Positions 42,260 to 52,331 of a DNA stretch of 64,000 nucleotides are shown here, piece after piece (the stretch's first letter is position 1; each line of letters begins with the position of its first letter). Both the position numbers and the translations under genes were made by a program. The notes beneath the pieces were generated by a model. It was not told the origin of the DNA and searched no databases. It saw nothing but the letters and a program-made list of their open reading frames with translations. Source of the stretch: Candidatus Dependentiae bacterium (GTDB lineage: Bacteria > Babelota > Babeliae > Babelales > RVW-14); assembly GCA_018266175.1 (NCBI GenBank), contig JAFEAY010000003.1:372001-436000 (forward strand). The letters are read 5' to 3'.

Positions 42260-42880
42260 CTAGTATTCGCCTTTGCAAATCCAAACTTTTACTCCGATAA
42301 TACCATACGTGGTTAATGCTTCAGCCAGAGCAAAGTCAATATTTGCACGCAATGTGTGCAATGGAACAGAGCCAAGTCGCAACCATTCTGAACGTGCAAT
42401 TTCTGCACCACCAAGTCTTCCAGAGCAGCAAATTTTAATCCCTTTTGCGCCACTCTTCATCGCTGTAAATCCAACTTTCTTCATAACGCGCTTAAAGCTC
42501 GCTCGTTTTTGAAGTTGTTCTGCAATGCTTTTAGCGACAAGTTGCGCATTCAATTCATACGCACGTACTTCTTGAACAGAGATATCAATATTTTTCTTAA
42601 ATTTTTTGTAAAGATCATATTTAATTTGCTCAATACCCTGCCCCTTTTTCCCAATAATCATACCAGGACGGGATGCATGAATGGTAATGCGAATATTGCC
42701 AACTGCTTTTTCAATAACAATTTTTGCAATATCCAGATTATTCAAGCGATCTTTCAGATATCTGCGAATTTGAATATCTTCAATAAGCTCATCACCGTAT
42801 GATTTTTTTGCAAACCATCGGCTGTGCCAATCTTCGAAAATTCCAAGTCTAAATCCTAATGGATGAACTTTCTGTCCCAC
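42260..42880 (-). CDS. rpsC: 30S ribosomal protein S3
   Basis: mRNA entry-channel protein with a KH domain ([17 protein letters not shown]). I start it at GTG 42880, giving the canonical [15 protein letters not shown] behind GAGGTG; the TTG at 42892 in the same frame is unlikely. Ends [14 protein letters not shown]. About 206 residues. Confidence 0.95.
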   Translation of the reverse strand: MGQKVHPLGFRLGIFEDWHSRWFAKKSYGDELIEDIQIRRYLKDRLNNLDIAKIVIEKAVGNIRITIHASRPGMIIGKKGQGIEQIKYDLYKKFKKNIDISVQEVRAYELNAQLVAKSIAEQLQKRASFKRVMKKVGFTAMKSGAKGIKICCSGRLGGAEIARSEWLRLGSVPLHTLRANIDFALAEALTTYGIIGVKVWICKGEY

Positions 42881-42888
42881 ACAACACC

Positions 42889-43251
42889 TCAATTAACGGC
42901 TATGTTTTTACTAACTTTTCTGTCTAATATAATTTCAATGTGGCTCAAGCGCTTACGCTGAGGATTTGCTCGTCCTTGTGCACCAGGCTTGAAGTACCGA
43001 ATAATCGGCCCCTGATCAACGCGAATTTCTTTAATAAAAACAGAAGCCATTGAATCAATGTCTGAATTCTTATTTTTTGCATTCGCATAAGCCGATTCAA
43101 GCGCCTTAGTGATAGGACGCGCACGCTGCATCCCACAAGTCTTTAACCACGAGAAAGCTTTATCAACCGTCGTACCACGGATTACATCCGCAAGCAAACG
43201 AAGCTTATATGGAGAAATTCGTATGTATCGACTCTTTGCTTTGGAAACCAT
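42889..43251 (-). CDS. rplV: 50S ribosomal protein L22
   Basis: Lines the nascent-peptide tunnel; its beta-hairpin is a site of macrolide-resistance mutations in other bacteria. [35 protein letters not shown] and [20 protein letters not shown] are present. 120 residues. Confidence 0.96.
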   Translation of the reverse strand: MVSKAKSRYIRISPYKLRLLADVIRGTTVDKAFSWLKTCGMQRARPITKALESAYANAKNKNSDIDSMASVFIKEIRVDQGPIIRYFKPGAQGRANPQRKRLSHIEIILDRKVSKNIAVN

Positions 43252-43284
43252 AATTACTATACCCTATTTTAATCAAAAAGCCTA

Positions 43285-43641
43285 CTATTTAGCACCGGGT
43301 TTAGCACCCGCTCCTGGCTTGCCACCAGCGCCGGGTTTAGCACCCGCTCCTGGCTTACCACCAGCTTTACCACCAGCTTGTCGCTGACCACTATGCATAC
43401 GAAACGTTCTTGTTGGTGAGAACTCACCCAAAACGTGTCCAACCATATTTTCTGTCACAAATACTGATGTAAATTTGCGACCATCATGAACTGCAATTGT
43501 CAAGCCTACAAAATCTGGTGTAATCATGCTTGCGCGCTTGTAAGTCTTTATGACTTCTCGCTTGCCAGAGCCGTGGGCTTTTTCAATCTTTGCAAGCAAC
43601 GATGGGTCTACGTAAGGACCTTTTCGAATAGATCTTGCCAT
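43285..43641 (-). CDS. rpsS: 30S ribosomal protein S19 with Gly/Ala/Lys/Pro repeat tail
   Basis: Head protein of the small subunit paired with S13. [20 protein letters not shown] and [17 protein letters not shown] complete the family domain by about residue 86. The last 30 residues are a simple tail of [12 protein letters not shown] units encoded by a nearly perfect 36-bp tandem repeat, making the protein 118 residues instead of about 92. Confidence 0.95.
   Translation of the reverse strand: MARSIRKGPYVDPSLLAKIEKAHGSGKREVIKTYKRASMITPDFVGLTIAVHDGRKFTSVFVTENMVGHVLGEFSPTRTFRMHSGQRQAGGKAGGKPGAGAKPGAGGKPGAGAKPGAK
43290..43375 (-). repeat. 36-bp tandem repeat in the rpsS tail
   Basis: Two near-identical 36-bp units (gcaccgggtttagcacccgc... 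and gcgccgggtttagcacccgc...) plus a partial third encode the Gly/Ala/Lys/Pro tail of S19. The GC content is higher than that of the flanking ribosomal genes. Confidence 0.85.
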
Positions 43642-43667
43642 ATTTTTTCCTAACCTTTGCTAAGCGC

Positions 43668-44483
43668 TTATTTTCTTCTCTTCAAAATCGCAGAACTCTT
43701 GCGACGTCGTGTGCGAACACCTTTGCAGTTCTTGCCCCATGGAGTTGTTGGGTGAGATCCTGATTTAGAACGCCCTTCACCACCACCATGTGGGTGATCA
43801 ACAGGGTTCATAGCCATACCTCGAACTGTTGGTCGAATGCCCATTCTTCTTGATCGACCAGCTTTTCCAATGACCATATTGTGATAGTCGGCATTGGAAA
43901 GAGTTCCAATAGTCGCCCAGCTTGCATGGTTAACGGTGCGAAGCTCGCCTGATGGCATCTTCAACACAGCAAGATTATTCTCTTTTGCTACTAGTTGAAC
44001 TGCGCATCCTGCACTGCGAGCAATTTTGCCGCCTCGGCCAGGAGTAAGTTCAACGTTGTGTACAAAAAATCCAACGGGAATGTTGCGTAATGGTATACAA
44101 TTTCCAATTTTTGCTTCGGCTTTTTCACTTGAAACAACACGCGCTCCAACCTCTAAGCCTTCCGGTTTCAAAATAAAACCATATGAGCCATTGAAATATT
44201 TAATCAAGGCAATAGGAAGATTTCGATTTGGATCGTATTGCAGTGAAACAACTTCGCCCTCAACATCATGCTGGCTTCGCTTAAAGTCGATGATTCGGTA
44301 TGTTTTTTTCGCACCACCACCACGATGTCGTGAAGTAATACGACCATACGCGTTACGTCCACCCGTTTTTTTTAACGGCGCAGTCAAACATTTAGGCGGT
44401 TTATCTGCTGACAAATCTTTATCAACAATATATTGCTGTGTACGTAAAGACGGGTTTCGTGGTTTTCTGTTTACAATCGGCAT
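43668..44483 (-). CDS. rplB: 50S ribosomal protein L2
   Basis: 23S rRNA-binding protein needed for subunit joining and the peptidyl-transferase centre. GRITSRHRGGGAKKTYRIID, VHNVELTPGRGGKIARSAG, RGMAMNPVDHPHGGGEGRS and PWGKNCKGVRTRRRKSS are all present, including the conserved HPHGGGEG loop. 271 residues. Confidence 0.97.
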   Translation of the reverse strand: MPIVNRKPRNPSLRTQQYIVDKDLSADKPPKCLTAPLKKTGGRNAYGRITSRHRGGGAKKTYRIIDFKRSQHDVEGEVVSLQYDPNRNLPIALIKYFNGSYGFILKPEGLEVGARVVSSEKAEAKIGNCIPLRNIPVGFFVHNVELTPGRGGKIARSAGCAVQLVAKENNLAVLKMPSGELRTVNHASWATIGTLSNADYHNMVIGKAGRSRRMGIRPTVRGMAMNPVDHPHGGGEGRSKSGSHPTTPWGKNCKGVRTRRRKSSAILKRRK

Positions 44484-44484
44484 A

Positions 44485-44826
44485 TTATTTTCCTTCAGAT
44501 TCTGTTACTGGAGCTTCAGAAGGCATAATGCCCTCGAATAGTCCAGGAAGGTCAATTTTGTAACCAGGCTTCAATTTTACAATGGCTTTTTTTACGCCTA
44601 ATGTTGTAAATTCCCGGCGTGCAAATATTTTCTTTTTTCCTGGGGTTCGAGATGTACGGACATCAGCAACCTTAACACCCCAAATAGATTCAACCGCTCG
44701 TCGTATATCAATCTTATTAGCAGAGAGAAGTACTTCGAAGGTAATCTTTCCGAATTTTTGGTATAATTCAGCACTTTTACTCGTCACCACTGGTCGCTTG
44801 ATGACATCATATTTACTTAATTCCAT
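44485..44826 (-). CDS. rplW: 50S ribosomal protein L23
   Basis: Tunnel-exit protein and docking site of trigger factor and SRP. VIKRPVVTSKSAELYQKFG, FEVLLSANKIDIRRAVESIWGVKVADVRT (pattern of the family core) fit. 113 residues with a C-terminal extension. It overlaps rplD by 10 bases. Confidence 0.94.
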   Translation of the reverse strand: MELSKYDVIKRPVVTSKSAELYQKFGKITFEVLLSANKIDIRRAVESIWGVKVADVRTSRTPGKKKIFARREFTTLGVKKAIVKLKPGYKIDLPGLFEGIMPSEAPVTESEGK

Positions 44827-45455
44827 CGCGCAATCATTTCTTTAAAGAGGTCAATGTCTTTCTTCAGAAACACCCAATGAGAAGCTCTACTTAAATCATA
44901 AGCATTTGGTTCATCGAATGATAAAATACGTACATTTGGGATATTACAAAATGACAGAAAGGTCACTTCATCACCAAATGGCACAAAGAGCACAATGTTT
45001 TTATCAGCCAAGCTTAATTTTTTAAGCATTTGTACTGCATTTTTGGTGCTTGCCTTTTCGCCTTGTGGAAGATCAAAGCAATAGATACTATCGCGTTCAA
45101 TCGCCGTAAAAAGCAAATTGTTAAAAACCAACAAACGCTGTCCAGCATTCACGCTGAGTGTTCTTGTACGAGGTTGCGGGCCAAATGTGACACCACCACC
45201 ACGCCACAAAGGTGAGCGCGGGGTTCCAGCTCGTGCTCGGCCTGTCCCTTTTTGTTTCCATGGCTTTTTATTGGATCGTGATGTTACATCGCCACGTCCC
45301 TTGCAGCCAACAGTTCCCTGTCTCCAGTTCTGCAACAATACTCTAATTGCTTGAGCAAATGTCTTAGGACTTGTATCTTTTTTAGTTACCGCTACAGCAA
45401 CATCCAATGATTCAATTGCACTGCCACTGTTATCAAATATACGAATAGCTGCCAT
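44817..45455 (-). CDS. rplD: 50S ribosomal protein L4
   Basis: Tunnel protein; in E. coli also represses its own operon. GCKGRGDVTSRSNKKPWKQK and GTGRARAGTPRSPLWRGGGV mark the conserved tunnel loop. 212 residues; the ATG follows the rplC stop by two bases. Confidence 0.95.
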   Translation of the reverse strand: MAAIRIFDNSGSAIESLDVAVAVTKKDTSPKTFAQAIRVLLQNWRQGTVGCKGRGDVTSRSNKKPWKQKGTGRARAGTPRSPLWRGGGVTFGPQPRTRTLSVNAGQRLLVFNNLLFTAIERDSIYCFDLPQGEKASTKNAVQMLKKLSLADKNIVLFVPFGDEVTFLSFCNIPNVRILSFDEPNAYDLSRASHWVFLKKDIDLFKEMIARWN

Positions 45456-45457
45456 AA

Positions 45458-46090
45458 TTATTTCCCTTGTGTTTTAATCAAGACAAGTGAGTCTTTTTTA
45501 CCAGGAATTGCACCTTTGATAAATAAGCAACCATTCTCTTTATCAATACGGATAACCTTAAGACCTTCTACCGTAACACGATCAACACCCATGTGCCCTG
45601 GAAATTTCTTTCCTTTTAAAACTTCACCTTGGCGTCTCATGTTACCAGATGAACCTGGTTTTCTATGAAACTTTGAACCGTGGCTTTTTGGACCACCGGC
45701 AAATCCCCAGCGCTTAACAACACCCTGAAAACCTAATCCTCTGCTTGTTCCAACAACAGTAACCTTGTTTCCTTCTTGCAATGAAGAAAGAAGATCAAAT
45801 GTTACCGCTTGTCCAAGAGCGCAATCTTTTGCAGCATCAGAAACAGGGATTTCTTTAATATGAACAAAGTAATTTTTCTTTGCTTTTAACCATATTTCTG
45901 AAAAAGGTTTACCTTGGTATCGCTTCCTGAGCAACCCAACTTGAAGAGATGTATAACCATCTTTTTCAGGTGTCTTTATTTGCGTAACGAATTGATTTGA
46001 TACATCAACTACCGTTACAGGTACAACTATACCCTGTGCATCAAACACCTGAGTCATTCCTATTTTCTTACCTAAAACACCATTTAACAT
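45458..46090 (-). CDS. rplC: 50S ribosomal protein L3
   Basis: Early-assembling protein reaching the peptidyl-transferase centre. [37 protein letters not shown] and [24 protein letters not shown] (family glutamine-loop region) are present. 210 residues. Confidence 0.96.
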   Translation of the reverse strand: MLNGVLGKKIGMTQVFDAQGIVVPVTVVDVSNQFVTQIKTPEKDGYTSLQVGLLRKRYQGKPFSEIWLKAKKNYFVHIKEIPVSDAAKDCALGQAVTFDLLSSLQEGNKVTVVGTSRGLGFQGVVKRWGFAGGPKSHGSKFHRKPGSSGNMRRQGEVLKGKKFPGHMGVDRVTVEGLKVIRIDKENGCLFIKGAIPGKKDSLVLIKTQGK

Positions 46091-46113
46091 AGCAGCCTCG
46101 TTGTGCCGATTCC

Positions 46114-46419
46114 TTACTTAATCTCTACATCTACGCCAGCGGAAATATTCAATTTCATGAGCGCATCCATCGTCTGTTCTGCAGGAGACACAATATCTAA
46201 AATTCGTTTATGGGTCGTTAATTCAAACTGCTCTCGAGATTTCTTGTCAATATGAGGCGACCTTAAAACTGTAAAGTACTGTTTTCTACTTGGCAGAGGA
46301 ACAGGTCCCAAAACCTGGGATCCTGTTCTTTTTACCGTCATTACAATTTGCTTAACTGCATTATCAAGCAATTGGTGATCGTATGACTTTAATGTTAAGC
46401 GTATCTTTTGTTTTTTCAT
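46114..46419 (-). CDS. rpsJ: 30S ribosomal protein S10
   Basis: Head protein and transcription antitermination factor Nus[21 protein letters not shown] and [20 protein letters not shown] and [19 protein letters not shown] are typical. ATG 46419 gives 101 residues; a GTG five codons earlier (46434) is possible. It follows tuf closely. Confidence 0.95.
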   Translation of the reverse strand: MKKQKIRLTLKSYDHQLLDNAVKQIVMTVKRTGSQVLGPVPLPSRKQYFTVLRSPHIDKKSREQFELTTHKRILDIVSPAEQTMDALMKLNISAGVDVEIK

Positions 46420-46443
46420 CTTTGCTTTTTCCACGTTAAGAAA

Positions 46444-47634
46444 TTATTCAATAATTTCTGTTACAACGCCAGCTCCGATGGTTCGACCACCTTCACGCAC
46501 TGCAAACTTCAACCCTTTGTCCATAGCTACTTTACTTACAAGTTCTACAGAAACTTCAACGTCATCACCAGGCATAACCATCTCACGACCAGCTGGCAAT
46601 GTGATGCTTCCTGTAACGTCAGTTGTTCTAAAATAGAACTGTGGGCGATATCCACTAAAGAACGGACTGTGGCGACCACCTTCTTCTTTTTTAAGAACAA
46701 GGATTTGACACTTAAATTTCTTATGAGGCTTAATAGAACCAGGAGCGCAAAGAACTTGTCCTCGTTCAACGTCTTCTTTTTTAAGACCGCGAATCAAAAG
46801 ACCTACGTTGTCTCCAGCCTGTCCCTCTTTCATTTCCTTATTGAACATTTCAACGCCGGTTACCGTTGATTTGAAGGTGTCTTTAAACCCAACAATTTCA
46901 ACTTCGCCACCAACTTTAACAATTCCAGTCTCAATTCGACCTGTTACTACAGTTCCACGACCTGAAATTGAGAAAACGTCTTCGACAGGCATCAAAAATG
47001 GCTTGTCCGTTTCTCGTGCAGGTGTTGGAATGTAGCTATCAACTGCTTCCATCAATTTGAAAATTGCAGGTTTTCCAATTGCGCTTTCATCGCCGCTCAA
47101 AGCTTTAGTAGCAGAACCACGAACGATTGGAATTTCTGTTCCAGGGAACCCATACTTACTAAGAAGTTCTCTAATTTCTTCTTCAACAAGTTCAATCATT
47201 CCCTCATCATCAACCATGTCGACTTTGTTTAAGAAAACGACAAGTGAAGGAACACCAACTTGGTGAGCAAGCAAGATATGCTCTCTTGTTTGAGGCATAG
47301 CACCATCAGCTGCAGATACAACCAAAATTGCGCCGTCCATTTGAGCAGCACCGGTGATCATGTTTTTAACATAGTCAGCGTGACCAGGACAGTCAACGTG
47401 AGCATAATGTCGATTTTTTGTTTCATACTCAACGTGAGTTGCTGCAATGGTAATACCACGAGCACGCTCCTCAGGAGATTTATCAATTTGATCATAACTC
47501 TTGAATTGAGCCATTCCCATCTCTGAGAGTGTTTTGGTGATTGCCGCAGTCAATGTCGTTTTACCATGGTCAACGTGACCAATTGTTCCTACGTTACAAT
47601 GCGGCTTAGTTCGCTCAAATACGCCTTTTGCCAT
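46444..47634 (-). CDS. tuf: Elongation factor Tu
   Basis: GTPase that delivers aminoacyl-tRNA to the ribosome. [10 protein letters not shown] (G1), [13 protein letters not shown] (G2), [20 protein letters not shown] (G3), NKVDMVDD (G4) and the C-terminal [19 protein letters not shown] and [10 protein letters not shown] are complete. 396 residues. Sits between fusA and rpsJ, the classical arrangement. Confidence 0.98.
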   Translation of the reverse strand: MAKGVFERTKPHCNVGTIGHVDHGKTTLTAAITKTLSEMGMAQFKSYDQIDKSPEERARGITIAATHVEYETKNRHYAHVDCPGHADYVKNMITGAAQMDGAILVVSAADGAMPQTREHILLAHQVGVPSLVVFLNKVDMVDDEGMIELVEEEIRELLSKYGFPGTEIPIVRGSATKALSGDESAIGKPAIFKLMEAVDSYIPTPARETDKPFLMPVEDVFSISGRGTVVTGRIETGIVKVGGEVEIVGFKDTFKSTVTGVEMFNKEMKEGQAGDNVGLLIRGLKKEDVERGQVLCAPGSIKPHKKFKCQILVLKKEEGGRHSPFFSGYRPQFYFRTTDVTGSITLPAGREMVMPGDDVEVSVELVSKVAMDKGLKFAVREGGRTIGAGVVTEIIE

Positions 47635-47670
47635 TCCCGTATCCTTTCAGACACTAAATTCACTATACTA

Positions 47671-49743
47671 TTATTTTTTACCAACAATATTTTCTTCGAT
47701 ATTTTTCGGCACTTCTCTGTACACTTCAAACTGCATAGAGTAGCTTGCTCGGCCTTTGGTCATTGAACGCAATTGAGTTGAATAACCAAACATTTCTCCA
47801 AGCGGGACTTCTGCTGTAACAATTTGAGCCCCCTTGCTCGCTTCCATACCTAAAATACGGCCTCGACGGGAATTCAAGTCACCCATTACATCTCCCATAT
47901 TTTCATCAGGAGTTGTAACTTCAACCTTCATAATCGGCTCAAGTAATACAGGAGAAGCTTTTGCCATACCATCTTTAAATGCCATTGAAGCTGCAATTTT
48001 AAATGCTAATTCGGACGAGTCAACATCATGAAAAGAACCATCGAATACCGAAGCCTTGATATCAACTACTGGATAACTACCCAAAACACCACTACTTAAG
48101 GCTTCTGCAATACCTTTTTCGATGCCAGGAACAAATTCCTTAGGAATAGTACCACCCTTAATATCGTTGCCAAATTCAAAGCCTTTGCCTCGTTCAAGAG
48201 GTTCAAGCGTTAACCAAACGTGACCATATTGACCATGACCACCAGATTGACGAATGAATTTTCCTTCAGACTCAACCTTGCGTTGAATAGTTTCTTTGTA
48301 AGCAACTTGCGCCTTACCAACACTTGCTTCAATTTTATATTCGCGCAATAGTCGATCTACAATAATTTCCAAATGCAATTCACCCATACCGGAAATAATT
48401 GTTTGATTAGTTTCGGTATTATAAGTAAATCTGAATGAAGGATCTTCTTGCATTAACTTACGCAACGCAATGACCATTTTTTCATAATCGCCTTTGCCCT
48501 TAGGCTCAATTGCAACGTGAATAACTGGATCTGGAAGATTTATTGATTCAAGAAGAACATCGTAATCTTCAGCACAAAGCGTATCACCAGTTACAGCGTC
48601 TTTTAGACCAACAACTGCAGCAATATCACCAGCGCTTACACTTTTAATTTCTTCTCGCTTATTCGCATGCATTTTAAGCAAACGACTTACACGCTCTTTT
48701 CTTCCCTTTGAAACGTTATAAACATACGAACCGGCTTCAAGCTTACCCGTATAAACGCGAACAAAAGTAAGAGAGCCAACGAATGGATCAATCATAATTT
48801 TAAATGCAAGCGCACAAAACGGTTCACTTGAATCAGCATTTTTTAAAAGCTTAGGCTCTTTTGTTGATGAATCCATAGCGTGTACAAATGGAATATCAAT
48901 CGGTGATGGCATATAATCAATGACACCATCAAGCATCAACTGAACACCTTTATTTTTAAACGCAGAACCGCAGAAAACTGGGGTTATCTTTTGATCAATA
49001 GTCGCCTTGCGAATACCAAATTTAATTTCTTCAAGGGTGAGCGGCTTACCTTCGAGATACTTTTCTGCTAAAGCATCGTCAGCTTCTGCTGCAGCTTCAA
49101 CAATTTTTTCACGCAATGTTTCCACTTGATCTTTATATTCTTCAGGAATATCAACCCAGGTAACCGTTAAGCCTTGATCAGATTCATCGAATGCCGCCAT
49201 TTTTCGAGTCAAAACATCGATAATGGAAGTAAATTCATCAGCTTGACCAACAGGAATTTGCATAGCAACAGGATTACCTGCTAATTTCTGATCGATCTCG
49301 TTCACAACTTCGAAATAATCGGCACCAGTTCGATCAAGTTTATTAACAAACGCAATACGAGGAACCTTATGACGATTTGCTTGACGCCAAACAGTTTCTG
49401 ATTGTGGCTGAACACCGCCAACACCACAGAACACTGCAACTGCACCATCAAGCACTCGAAGGGAACGCTCTACTTCAATGGTAAAGTCAACGTGACCAGG
49501 GGTATCAATAATATTGATTTGATGATCTTTCCAGATACAAGTCGTAGCTGCAGCGGTAATTGTAATGCCGCGCTCACGCTCTTGCTCCATCCAGTCCATA
49601 GTTGCAGCACCCTCGTGCACTTCACCAATCTTATGTGATACACCGGTATAAAAGAGAACACGCTCAGTAACAGTTGTTTTTCCGGCGTCAATATGAGCCA
49701 TAATTCCAATGTTTCTAAAACGCAGTAGCTTGTCTTTACTCAT
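47671..49743 (-). CDS. fusA: Elongation factor G
   Basis: GTPase for ribosomal translocation and recycling. [54 protein letters not shown] and [11 protein letters not shown] are the GTPase motifs; domains II-V follow to residue 690 ([20 protein letters not shown]). Normal length, one copy in the window. Confidence 0.98.
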   Translation of the reverse strand: MSKDKLLRFRNIGIMAHIDAGKTTVTERVLFYTGVSHKIGEVHEGAATMDWMEQERERGITITAAATTCIWKDHQINIIDTPGHVDFTIEVERSLRVLDGAVAVFCGVGGVQPQSETVWRQANRHKVPRIAFVNKLDRTGADYFEVVNEIDQKLAGNPVAMQIPVGQADEFTSIIDVLTRKMAAFDESDQGLTVTWVDIPEEYKDQVETLREKIVEAAAEADDALAEKYLEGKPLTLEEIKFGIRKATIDQKITPVFCGSAFKNKGVQLMLDGVIDYMPSPIDIPFVHAMDSSTKEPKLLKNADSSEPFCALAFKIMIDPFVGSLTFVRVYTGKLEAGSYVYNVSKGRKERVSRLLKMHANKREEIKSVSAGDIAAVVGLKDAVTGDTLCAEDYDVLLESINLPDPVIHVAIEPKGKGDYEKMVIALRKLMQEDPSFRFTYNTETNQTIISGMGELHLEIIVDRLLREYKIEASVGKAQVAYKETIQRKVESEGKFIRQSGGHGQYGHVWLTLEPLERGKGFEFGNDIKGGTIPKEFVPGIEKGIAEALSSGVLGSYPVVDIKASVFDGSFHDVDSSELAFKIAASMAFKDGMAKASPVLLEPIMKVEVTTPDENMGDVMGDLNSRRGRILGMEASKGAQIVTAEVPLGEMFGYSTQLRSMTKGRASYSMQFEVYREVPKNIEENIVGKK

Positions 49744-49759
49744 AATAATTTCCTACCAT

Positions 49760-50242
49760 TTACCAAGCGTAGTGAGAGAACGCTCTATTCGCTTCTGCCA
49801 TGCGATGGACATCGGCCTTTTTCTTAACTGCGTTACCATGTCCTTCAGCAGCATCAATAATTTCATGCGCCAAACGCTTACCCATGGTTTTATCAGAACG
49901 ACCCGCGGCAGCTTCAATGAGCCATCGAAGCGACAATGCTACAGCACGCGCAGGACGAACCTCAGTTGGAATTTGATATACACCACCACCAACACGGCGA
50001 GATCGAACCTCAACAAATGGCTTAATTTGTACCATGGCTTTTTCAAAAAGCATGAATGCTTTTTTGTCATCGCCACCATTTTTTTGGCTAAGAATATCAA
50101 AAGCTTCATTGACCAAAGATCTTGAAATGCTCTTTTTCCCGGAGACCATCAATGTATTAATGAGCTTTTGTACCAACATAGATCCAAAGCGTTCATCAAC
50201 ACCGATGTCGCGAACAAAATTGACCGATTTACGTCTAGGCAT
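49760..50242 (-). CDS. rpsG: 30S ribosomal protein S7
   Basis: Head assembly protein at the E-site/P-site. [40 protein letters not shown] and GNAVKKKADVHRMAEANRAF match. 160 residues. Its ATG overlaps the rpsL stop as TAATG. Confidence 0.97.
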   Translation of the reverse strand: MPRRKSVNFVRDIGVDERFGSMLVQKLINTLMVSGKKSISRSLVNEAFDILSQKNGGDDKKAFMLFEKAMVQIKPFVEVRSRRVGGGVYQIPTEVRPARAVALSLRWLIEAAAGRSDKTMGKRLAHEIIDAAEGHGNAVKKKADVHRMAEANRAFSHYAW

Positions 50243-50625
50243 TACTTATCACCCTTCTTTTTACGTTTTGCACCATACAATGAACGGCTCTGAGTACGCG
50301 CTTCAACACCGGCTGTATCTAATGCGCCACGAACAATGTGATAGCGTACACCAGGCAAATCTTTTACTCTTCCACCACGCACCAACACAACAGAGTGCTC
50401 TTGAAGATTATGCCCTTCACCAGGAATATATGCCGTTATTTCTTTGCCAGTTGTTAATTTTACACGAGCAACTTTTCGAAGTGCTGAGTTTGGTTTTTTT
50501 GGCGTCTGGGTGTAGACACGAACGCACACACCTCGTTTCTGTGGGCATGCAGCTAATGCCGGCGCCTTAGTCCTATTTTCTACTTTTTTACGCTTTTCGC
50601 GTACAAGCTGATTAATAGTTGGCAT
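50242..50625 (-). CDS. rpsL: 30S ribosomal protein S12
   Basis: Decoding-centre protein. [39 protein letters not shown] and [20 protein letters not shown] are wild-type at the lysines linked to streptomycin resistance. 127 residues. First gene of the superoperon; a good promoter is at 50816-50843. Confidence 0.97.
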   Translation of the reverse strand: MPTINQLVREKRKKVENRTKAPALAACPQKRGVCVRVYTQTPKKPNSALRKVARVKLTTGKEITAYIPGEGHNLQEHSVVLVRGGRVKDLPGVRYHIVRGALDTAGVEARTQSRSLYGAKRKKKGDK

Positions 50626-50922
50626 ATCGTATAATCCTATGTTCTTAAAAACTTACTTTTGGCAAAACCAACACATTCCTGGTTAGCCAGCTCATTGTGC
50701 TTTCTTACATCCTCGCAAACGTTGCTCAAGCCCCTTAGCCCGGCAACACAAATGATTATTGAGTGTGCAAAACAGATAAAATGAAGCATATCTACATGTA
50801 CAATAACTTTTTCTTATTTTATATTTTCCTACATTTTTTTCAAGTAAAAATTACGCAGCACATAAGCTGGAACAGCTAATATCGACTATTTGTATCTTAC
50901 TAAACCCCAAGGAGAAGCTTAA
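50626..50922. other. Intergenic region between rpsL and the plus-strand short ORF
   Basis: About 300 bases without a convincing gene. It contains the rpsL promoter (50816-50843) and a roughly 185-base untranslated leader with small GC-containing hairpin potential (around 50680-50750). Beyond it, AT-rich sequence leads to the ribosome-binding site of the short plus-strand ORF. No tRNA or repeat is seen. Confidence 0.6.
50816..50843 (-). promoter_or_regulatory. Promoter of the rpsL superoperon
   Basis: Minus strand: -35 TTGAAA, 16 bases, -10 TAAAAT. Transcription would start near 50809, leaving a leader of about 185 bases before rpsL, long enough for autoregulation by a ribosomal protein. Confidence 0.6.
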
Positions 50923-51009
50923 ATGAACAAAACAAAAACAAATTTGCAACAAAAACTCCCCAGGATCAGGGAAATCCTGTCAAAATTACTAAAAATCGCC
51001 CACTCATGA
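50923..51009 (+). CDS. Possible short ORF, 28 aa
   Basis: AAGGAGAAGCTTAA precedes the ATG, an ideally spaced ribosome-binding site. The 28-residue frame (MNKTKTNLQQKLPRIREILS and on) is strongly basic and would form an amphipathic helix (LPRIREILSKLLKIAH). It sits 80 bases upstream of rseP on the same strand. It may be a real small peptide, a leader peptide or chance; coding cannot be shown from one sequence. Confidence 0.4.
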   Translation: MNKTKTNLQQKLPRIREILSKLLKIAHS

Positions 51010-51089
51010 CTTTTTTGATAGAATTTGTAATAATCGTTTGAATCGTTTTTTATTTTCACTACTTTTCGTCAACACAAAAAGGAAAAATA

Positions 51090-52253
51090 ATGTTTTGCAA
51101 TGCACTCTATCTCTGCATAACCACAAAGCTCATTCCTCTTATTTATGCACTCATAGGCTTTGGGGCACTCATCACCATTCATGAGCTCGGACACTTTCTT
51201 TTCTGCAAAATCTTTGGAATTAATACACCTACTTTTTCTATTGGCTTTGGTCCGGAGCTCTTTCGAAAAAAAATAAAGGGAACTGATTTTCGCCTCGCAA
51301 TTATTCCATTAGGCGGCTACGTTGAAATTGCCGGCCTTGCTGAAATCGGGCAAGGCGAGCAAGAATATGCCTACACTCAAGACGAAACATCATTCAGCCA
51401 AAAAGCTTACTGGAAGAAATTTCTCGTATTATCTGGTGGAATTATTTTTAACCTTTTATTTGCCTATGGAACATTCATCTCGCTCTTTTTAATTGGTGTT
51501 CACGAAGATAAGGGCGGGATTATCGTCTCTACCATTGTCAAAGACAGCCCGGCAGATCGATACGGCCTCCAAGCAGGTGACTATATCACCCAAATCAATG
51601 AAACATCTTTACAGTCAGAAAATGGAACAATTCTTCCTGATGCTTTGCAAATTTTGCACAGTGAAATTCAAGGAAACCCATCTACAGAAATCTCACTAAA
51701 TGTCCTACGTAATAATGAAGCCCTGGCTCTTGAAATAAAAACCGACTCAAGAAAAATTATTGATGCTTCAATTGGAACCATTGGAGCTGGACTTCAAGAC
51801 CCAATGGTTCGACTACCTTTAATGGCAGCAGTAACAAAAGGAATTGAGCTCACCAACCAATGGATATTTAACATTGCACAAAGCGTTAAAAATCTTATTT
51901 TTAATCGAACACTTGAAGGTGCTGGCGGGCCATTAATGATTCTTTCCCACAGCTTTGTTTCAGCGCAAATGGGCCTTATTTCTCTCTTTATTTTTCTCGC
52001 AATTATCAGCATTAATTTAGCGCTTATGAACATCCTCCCAATTGGAGCTTTGGATGGAGGACAGCTGCTTTTTGCTACAATTGAAGCAATTATTCGCCGT
52101 CGCATCCCTGAAATGCTCAAGCTTGGGATTAACCTTGCATCATGGGTTCTATTCATCGCTTTGGCGCTCTATCTCACCTACAAAGATATTTTGTTTCTTT
52201 TCGGAGAAAGCATTGGTCAACTCGTAACGACAGCTCTTTCCTGGATCAAATAA
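51090..52253 (+). CDS. rseP: Site-2 intramembrane zinc protease RseP
   Basis: Cleaves membrane-anchored substrates inside the lipid bilayer, such as anti-sigma factors and signal-peptide remnants. The metal site HELGH lies in the first helix (His31, Glu32, His35), and the third ligand is in NILPIGALDGGQLLF near the C-terminal helices. One PDZ domain (GGIIVSTIVKDSPADRYGLQ, GDYITQIN) lies between, at about residues 130-210. 387 residues, so there is one PDZ rather than the two of E. coli. AAGGAAAAATA precedes the ATG. It is the only certain gene on the plus strand. Confidence 0.95.
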   Translation: MFCNALYLCITTKLIPLIYALIGFGALITIHELGHFLFCKIFGINTPTFSIGFGPELFRKKIKGTDFRLAIIPLGGYVEIAGLAEIGQGEQEYAYTQDETSFSQKAYWKKFLVLSGGIIFNLLFAYGTFISLFLIGVHEDKGGIIVSTIVKDSPADRYGLQAGDYITQINETSLQSENGTILPDALQILHSEIQGNPSTEISLNVLRNNEALALEIKTDSRKIIDASIGTIGAGLQDPMVRLPLMAAVTKGIELTNQWIFNIAQSVKNLIFNRTLEGAGGPLMILSHSFVSAQMGLISLFIFLAIISINLALMNILPIGALDGGQLLFATIEAIIRRRIPEMLKLGINLASWVLFIALALYLTYKDILFLFGESIGQLVTTALSWIK

Positions 52254-52265
52254 TTAAATAAAAAA

Positions 52266-52301
52266 GAGTCGAGTGATAAATTTAATATTCTCACTCGACT
52301 C
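52266..52301 (-). terminator. Terminator of lpxC in the convergent rseP/lpxC gap
   Basis: A perfect 11-bp stem (gagtcgagtga 52266-52276, tcactcgactc 52291-52301) and 14-base loop. On the minus strand CTTTTTTATTTAATT follows, a good T-run. On the plus strand no T-run follows, so rseP termination here is less certain. Confidence 0.88.
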
Positions 52302-52331
52302 CATAAATTCTACACATATTCATTAAAATTA

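Noticed and set aside
43290-43375. Mobile or CRISPR-type repeat
   Set aside because: Only two and a part copies of a 36-bp unit are present, in frame in rpsS, without spacers.
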